The notes beneath the pieces were generated by a model. It saw nothing but the letters and a program-made list of their open reading frames with translations. It was not told where the DNA came from and ran no database searches. A program made the translations under genes and the position numbers. This document shows, piece after piece, positions 6,729 to 9,676 of a DNA stretch of 9,676 nt (within the stretch, counting starts at the first letter, position 1; each line of letters opens with the position of its first letter). The DNA is from Bacillota bacterium (GTDB lineage: Bacteria > Bacillota_E > Symbiobacteriia > Symbiobacteriales > Symbiobacteriaceae): NCBI GenBank assembly GCA_003242675.1, contig QGVE01000109.1, positions 1 to 9,676 of the forward strand. Reading direction: 5' to 3'.

Positions 6729-9320
6729 TCAGGCGTCGTGGAAACCGGGGAACGTGCGGCGCGCGGCGAGCTGTGCGCGGATCTCCTGGCCGCGCCGGTA
6801 GCGCGGGCTCGCCTCGAGGGCGAAGCGAGCGCCCTGCGCCGCGCAGAGCCGCCCTGCGGCGTCCAGCAGCCCGATCTCCCGGAAGATCGTCAGGCCGCTC
6901 TCGTACCGCAGCCGGTTCCACGGCCCGGGAATCTCGCCCAGGCGCCGCGCCAGGGCCGAAGGGCTCGCCTCCCCTGCCTGCAGGAGCCGGTAGAGGTGGA
7001 CCAACACGTCCCGGTCGGGACAGGGCCAGCCCAGGCATTCCTCCGCGAGGGCCCAGTCGGCCTCGTCCCAGAGCAGATGGACCCGTTCGGCCGGGTACCC
7101 CGCAGCCCCGTACGGCGGGTGCCAGAGGACCACGTCGCTGTACGGGCCGCGGGCCGCCTGGCCGTGGGCCGCCACCACCAGCCGGCCGTCCGCCGGCTCC
7201 AGCTCGCCCGGCAGCCAGAGCCTCACGGTGCGCCAGAGCTCCGGGCCGAGCCGCTCCAGCCGGTCCGCCAGGGCCGCCGCCGCCCACGGGCTGCACGCCA
7301 GGGCCAGCACCCGGGACCCGGCCGGCCGGCAGAGCGCCGCCAGGTAGAGCAGTTTGGGGTCTGCCTCCTCGCCGGCGCCCCACTCCTCCGCGCCGTCCGC
7401 CTCCCCCCCGGCCGGCAGGTCGTTGCCCAGCATTCCCGCGGCCACCTCGTGCCCGGCGCCGGGCGCCGCCGCCATCGCCGCCAGGAGGCGGGCCGCACGC
7501 CCGTTCCGCCCGTCGCACACCTGCGCCGGCAGGAAGGCCGGGGCGCTGCTTTCGGGCGGGGAGAGCGGATCCCACGCCAGGCAGTGCGCCTCGGTCAGGC
7601 GGTAGGGACTCCCGCCGGCGGATGCCCGCATGTCCTTCAGCACCAGCTGGATGCGGGTACGGCCCATGTACGTGTTGAGCTCCGGCTGGTAGGCCACCGC
7701 GACCCGCTGCCCCGGCTCGGGCCTGACCGCCGCCATGCCCCAGCCCACCGCCTCCACGGGGGGCGCCGTGCCGTCCCCTTCCGGCCGCAGGAACAGCTTC
7801 AGGTGCTGGCCGTCCCGGCCGATGATCCGGCCCTCCACCACCTCCAGGCCGTCGGTGGCCAGCACCGGTGCGGGGTTGCCCAGGCCGAACGGCTCCAGGG
7901 CCGTGAGTTCGGTGACCAGCCGCTCGTCGATCTGGTCCAGGGAGACGAACGCGTCCACCCGCTGCTCGGGCACCAGGTCCTCGGGCCGCAGCCACTCCGC
8001 AGCCAGCCGGTTCAGCCGCCGGCGCAGCTCCGGCACCAGCTCCGGCCCCCGCAGGCTGAGTCCGGCGGCGGCCGCGTGCCCGCCGAAGCGGGTGAGGAGA
8101 TCGGCCATCTGCAGCAGGGCGCGCTGGATGTGAAACCCCGGGATCGAGCGGGCGGACCCCCTGACCTCATCCCCTTCGATGGAGAGCAGGATCGTCGGCC
8201 GGTGGTAGACCTCCAGCACGCGGGAGGCGCAGATGCCGACGACGCCATGGTGCCAGCCCTCGCCGGCCAGGACCAGGGCGTACTCCCGCTCCTCCGGCGG
8301 CAGCGCGGCCGCCTGCGCCAGGGCCTCCTCCAGGATCGCCGCCTCGATCTCCTGCCGGGCCCGGTTCTCCGCGTCCAGCCGGCGGGCGAGCTCGTAGGCC
8401 CGCTCCGGGTCCTCGGTGAGCAGGAGCTCGACCGCGGCGTCGGCCGAGCTCATGCGGCCCAGCGCGTTGATGCGGGGGCCCAGGGCGAACCCGACGTGCC
8501 CCGCGGTCACCGGCGGGCGCACGCCGGCGACCTGCATCAGGGCCCGCAGGCCCGGCCGGCAGGTCTCACCCAGGCGGGCGAGCCCCTCCCGGACGATCGC
8601 CCGGTTCTCGCCCACCAGGGGCATCATGTCGGCCACGGTGCCCAGGGTCACGATGTCCAGCAGCTCCCAGGCGTTGGGCGCCCCCAGGGCCAGGGCGAGC
8701 TTGAAGGCCACGCCGACCCCGGCCAGGCCCTTGAAGGGGTACGGGCAGTCCGGCCGCCGGGGGTTCACCAGGGCCGGCACGTCGGGGAGCACCGGCCCCG
8801 GTTCGTGGTGGTCGGTGACGATGAGGGTGATCCCCAGCTCCCGGGCCGCCCGGGCCTCGGCCACCGCGGCGACGCCGGTGTCCACCGTCACCACGAAGTC
8901 GTACCCCCGCTCGCGGATGGCCCGCAACGCCCCGGCGTTCAGCCCATACCCTTCCCGAAAGCGGTCCGGTATGTAATACGCCACCTTCGCCCCGAGGGCG
9001 CGCAGGGCGAGCATCATCACCGCCGTGGCGCTCACGCCGTCGGCGTCGTAGTCGCCGTAGACCATGATCGGCCGGCCCGCGGCGATGCGCGCCCGGATCA
9101 GGGCGACCGCCTCGCGCATGTCCCGCAGCAGCAGCGGGTCGTGGAGCCGCTCGCGCCCCGGGGTCAGGAACGCCTGTGCGGCCTCGGGGGTGGTGATCCC
9201 GCGGTTGATCAGGATCTGCGCGGTCACGGGCGAGATCGAAAGCTGGCGGGAAAGGAGCCGGGCGCCGGCCGGGTCCGCCTGCTCCGGGCGCCATCGCTTC
9301 GGTCGGTAGGTTCGCGCCAA
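6729..9320 (-). CDS. recJ: Single-stranded-DNA-specific exonuclease RecJ
   Basis: 863-aa DHH-family 5'-3' exonuclease acting on single-stranded DNA in recombinational and mismatch repair. Metal-binding motifs of the DHH core: D90-Y91-D92-A93-D94-G95, D147 in TVDTGV, D170-H171-H172 and D231 in GTVADMMPL. The DHHA1 domain follows with HHGVVG (357-362) and GGHAAAAG (413-420), then an OB-fold-like region ending near GRTRIQLVLKDM (553-564). About 300 further residues (570-863) match in style the extra C-terminal domain of Firmicutes RecJ (ssDNA-exonuclease_C), which makes it much longer than E. coli RecJ at about 577 aa. Within this tail, about 617-655 is a Gly/Ala/Glu-rich low-complexity stretch. 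The start is TTG at 9320, with GGGAG about 10 nt upstream; no in-frame ATG or GTG gives a better N-terminus. It is followed by the apt promoter with no terminator seen between. Confidence 0.96.
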   Translation of the reverse strand: MARTYRPKRWRPEQADPAGARLLSRQLSISPVTAQILINRGITTPEAAQAFLTPGRERLHDPLLLRDMREAVALIRARIAAGRPIMVYGDYDADGVSATAVMMLALRALGAKVAYYIPDRFREGYGLNAGALRAIRERGYDFVVTVDTGVAAVAEARAARELGITLIVTDHHEPGPVLPDVPALVNPRRPDCPYPFKGLAGVGVAFKLALALGAPNAWELLDIVTLGTVADMMPLVGENRAIVREGLARLGETCRPGLRALMQVAGVRPPVTAGHVGFALGPRINALGRMSSADAAVELLLTEDPERAYELARRLDAENRARQEIEAAILEEALAQAAALPPEEREYALVLAGEGWHHGVVGICASRVLEVYHRPTILLSIEGDEVRGSARSIPGFHIQRALLQMADLLTRFGGHAAAAGLSLRGPELVPELRRRLNRLAAEWLRPEDLVPEQRVDAFVSLDQIDERLVTELTALEPFGLGNPAPVLATDGLEVVEGRIIGRDGQHLKLFLRPEGDGTAPPVEAVGWGMAAVRPEPGQRVAVAYQPELNTYMGRTRIQLVLKDMRASAGGSPYRLTEAHCLAWDPLSPPESSAPAFLPAQVCDGRNGRAARLLAAMAAAPGAGHEVAAGMLGNDLPAGGEADGAEEWGAGEEADPKLLYLAALCRPAGSRVLALACSPWAAAALADRLERLGPELWRTVRLWLPGELEPADGRLVVAAHGQAARGPYSDVVLWHPPYGAAGYPAERVHLLWDEADWALAEECLGWPCPDRDVLVHLYRLLQAGEASPSALARRLGEIPGPWNRLRYESGLTIFREIGLLDAAGRLCAAQGARFALEASPRYRRGQEIRAQLAARRTFPGFHDA

Positions 9321-9350
9321 GCCGCGTTCACTCCCTGGAAACCATTTGCG

Positions 9351-9380
9351 GCCCCCCGCAGCGTGCGGCTGTCGGGGGGC
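9351..9380 (-). other. Strong hairpin in the recJ leader
   Basis: On the minus strand GCCCCCCG-A-CAGC (9380-9368) pairs with GCTGCGGGGGGC (9362-9351). The result is a 12-bp stem with one bulged base and a 5-nt loop. It ends about 14 nt before the GGGAG ribosome site of recJ. No T-tract follows on either strand, so it is not a standard terminator; it could stabilise the transcript or affect translation. The rest of the 9321-9491 gap holds only a weak 5-bp stem (9463-9467 with 9477-9481) and no clear promoter. Confidence 0.45.
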
Positions 9381-9491
9381 TCCTGCTTGAGCTGACCCTT
9401 CTGTTTTCGAGACGGCCTGCGGCGATCCCTGCCCCGTGCGCGCAAAGGGCGCTTCCCCCGGCCAGGCTTGGGTCCTGCCTGCGCAACCCGC

Positions 9492-9676
9492 TCACGGGAC
9501 GGTCGCCGTCAGCCGCTGCCGCTCGCGATGGGCGATGCGAATCAGGGACTCCTCGGACAGCTCCTCCACGACGTGCAGGGTCCCGCCGGCCTGGCGCACC
9601 AGCTCCTCCAGGTCGCGGCGGGGGGGGGGGAGCGCCGTGACAGAGAAAGGAACCACCCACCCCCGCAGCCGCCGCG
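9492..9676 (-). CDS. C-terminal end of an unrecognised protein (partial)
   Basis: Sixty codons and a TGA stop remain; the 5' part lies beyond the window. The visible residues begin RRLRGWVVPFSVTA, continue through three prolines encoded by a C-run, then a charged helical stretch (DLEELVRQAGG), a strand (TLHVVEEL) and another helix (SEESLIRIAHRERQRL), ending TATVP. Alternating strand- and helix-like pattern and regular GC-rich third positions suggest real coding sequence. I do not recognise the family and assign no function. In related clostridia recJ is often preceded by secD-secF, but this tail does not resemble SecF to me. A different minus-strand frame through the same DNA (9660-9328) gives a proline/arginine-rich product and looks spurious. 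Confidence 0.6.
   Translation of the reverse strand, partial: RRLRGWVVPFSVTALPPPRRDLEELVRQAGGTLHVVEELSEESLIRIAHRERQRLTATVP
9620..9630. repeat. G11 homopolymer inside the partial gene
   Basis: Eleven consecutive G on the plus strand read as C on the coding strand and encode three prolines plus parts of the flanking Leu and Arg codons. As written, the frame on both sides is coherent. Such tracts are prone to slippage and to sequencing length errors. Confidence 0.8.

Noticed and set aside
6691..7995. 434-codon minus-strand frame overlapping recJ
   Set aside because: Same strand but a different frame from recJ; Gly/Ala/Arg/Pro-rich translation typical of an out-of-frame read.
6354..9395. 1013-codon open frame on the plus strand
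   Set aside because: Antisense to apt and recJ, with the same compositional shadow and no recognisable domain.
9328..9660. 110-codon minus-strand frame upstream of recJ
   Set aside because: Proline/arginine-rich. The alternative frame ending at 9492 reads as ordinary protein across the same DNA.

Overview
The window is very GC-rich, and every gene I can support lies on the minus strand. Transcription therefore runs from base 9676 down to base 1. The gene set (a SCIFF peptide with its radical SAM maturase, a bifunctional Rel, a long RecJ with a Firmicutes-type C-terminal domain, oligoendopeptidase F, and GGAGG-type ribosome sites with TTG and GTG starts) points to a high-GC clostridial lineage. 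Symbiobacterium or a relative is my best guess. That guess rests on gene content and base composition, not on a database match.

Layout in the direction of transcription. (1) 9676-9492: the last 60 codons of an unrecognised gene that starts outside the window, containing an 11-base G/C homopolymer. (2) 9491-9321: a gap with a strong hairpin just before recJ. (3) 9320-6729: recJ, single-strand-specific DNA exonuclease. (4) 6718-6690: a near-consensus sigma-A promoter. (5) 6665-6153 and 6125-3924: apt and rel, 27 bp apart and probably co-transcribed, followed by a 13-bp terminator-like hairpin. (6) 3755-1962: pepF, an M3 zinc oligoendopeptidase, behind a structured leader with a small palindrome. 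(7) 1961-1720: a 242-bp gap with tandem repeats and a possible -10 element. (8) 1719-1522: scfA, the SCIFF ribosomal-peptide precursor. (9) 1515-1493: a 9-bp hairpin. (10) 1457-45: scfB, the SPASM radical SAM maturase. (11) 22-1: a hairpin cut off by the window edge.

How the genes relate. recJ-apt-rel is a common Firmicutes housekeeping block: DNA repair, adenine salvage, and (p)ppGpp synthesis and hydrolysis. pepF recycles oligopeptides in the cytoplasm. scfA-scfB is a compact RiPP (ribosomally made, post-translationally modified peptide) unit. By analogy with the characterised clostridial pair CteA/CteB, ScfB should install a thioether in ScfA, here predicted between Cys33 and Thr38. The natural role of SCIFF peptides is still unclear, so this unit, with its unusually long peptide tail, its intervening hairpin and its repeat-bearing upstream region, is the most interesting part of the window. 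No RNA genes, CRISPR arrays, insertion sequences or attachment sites were found.
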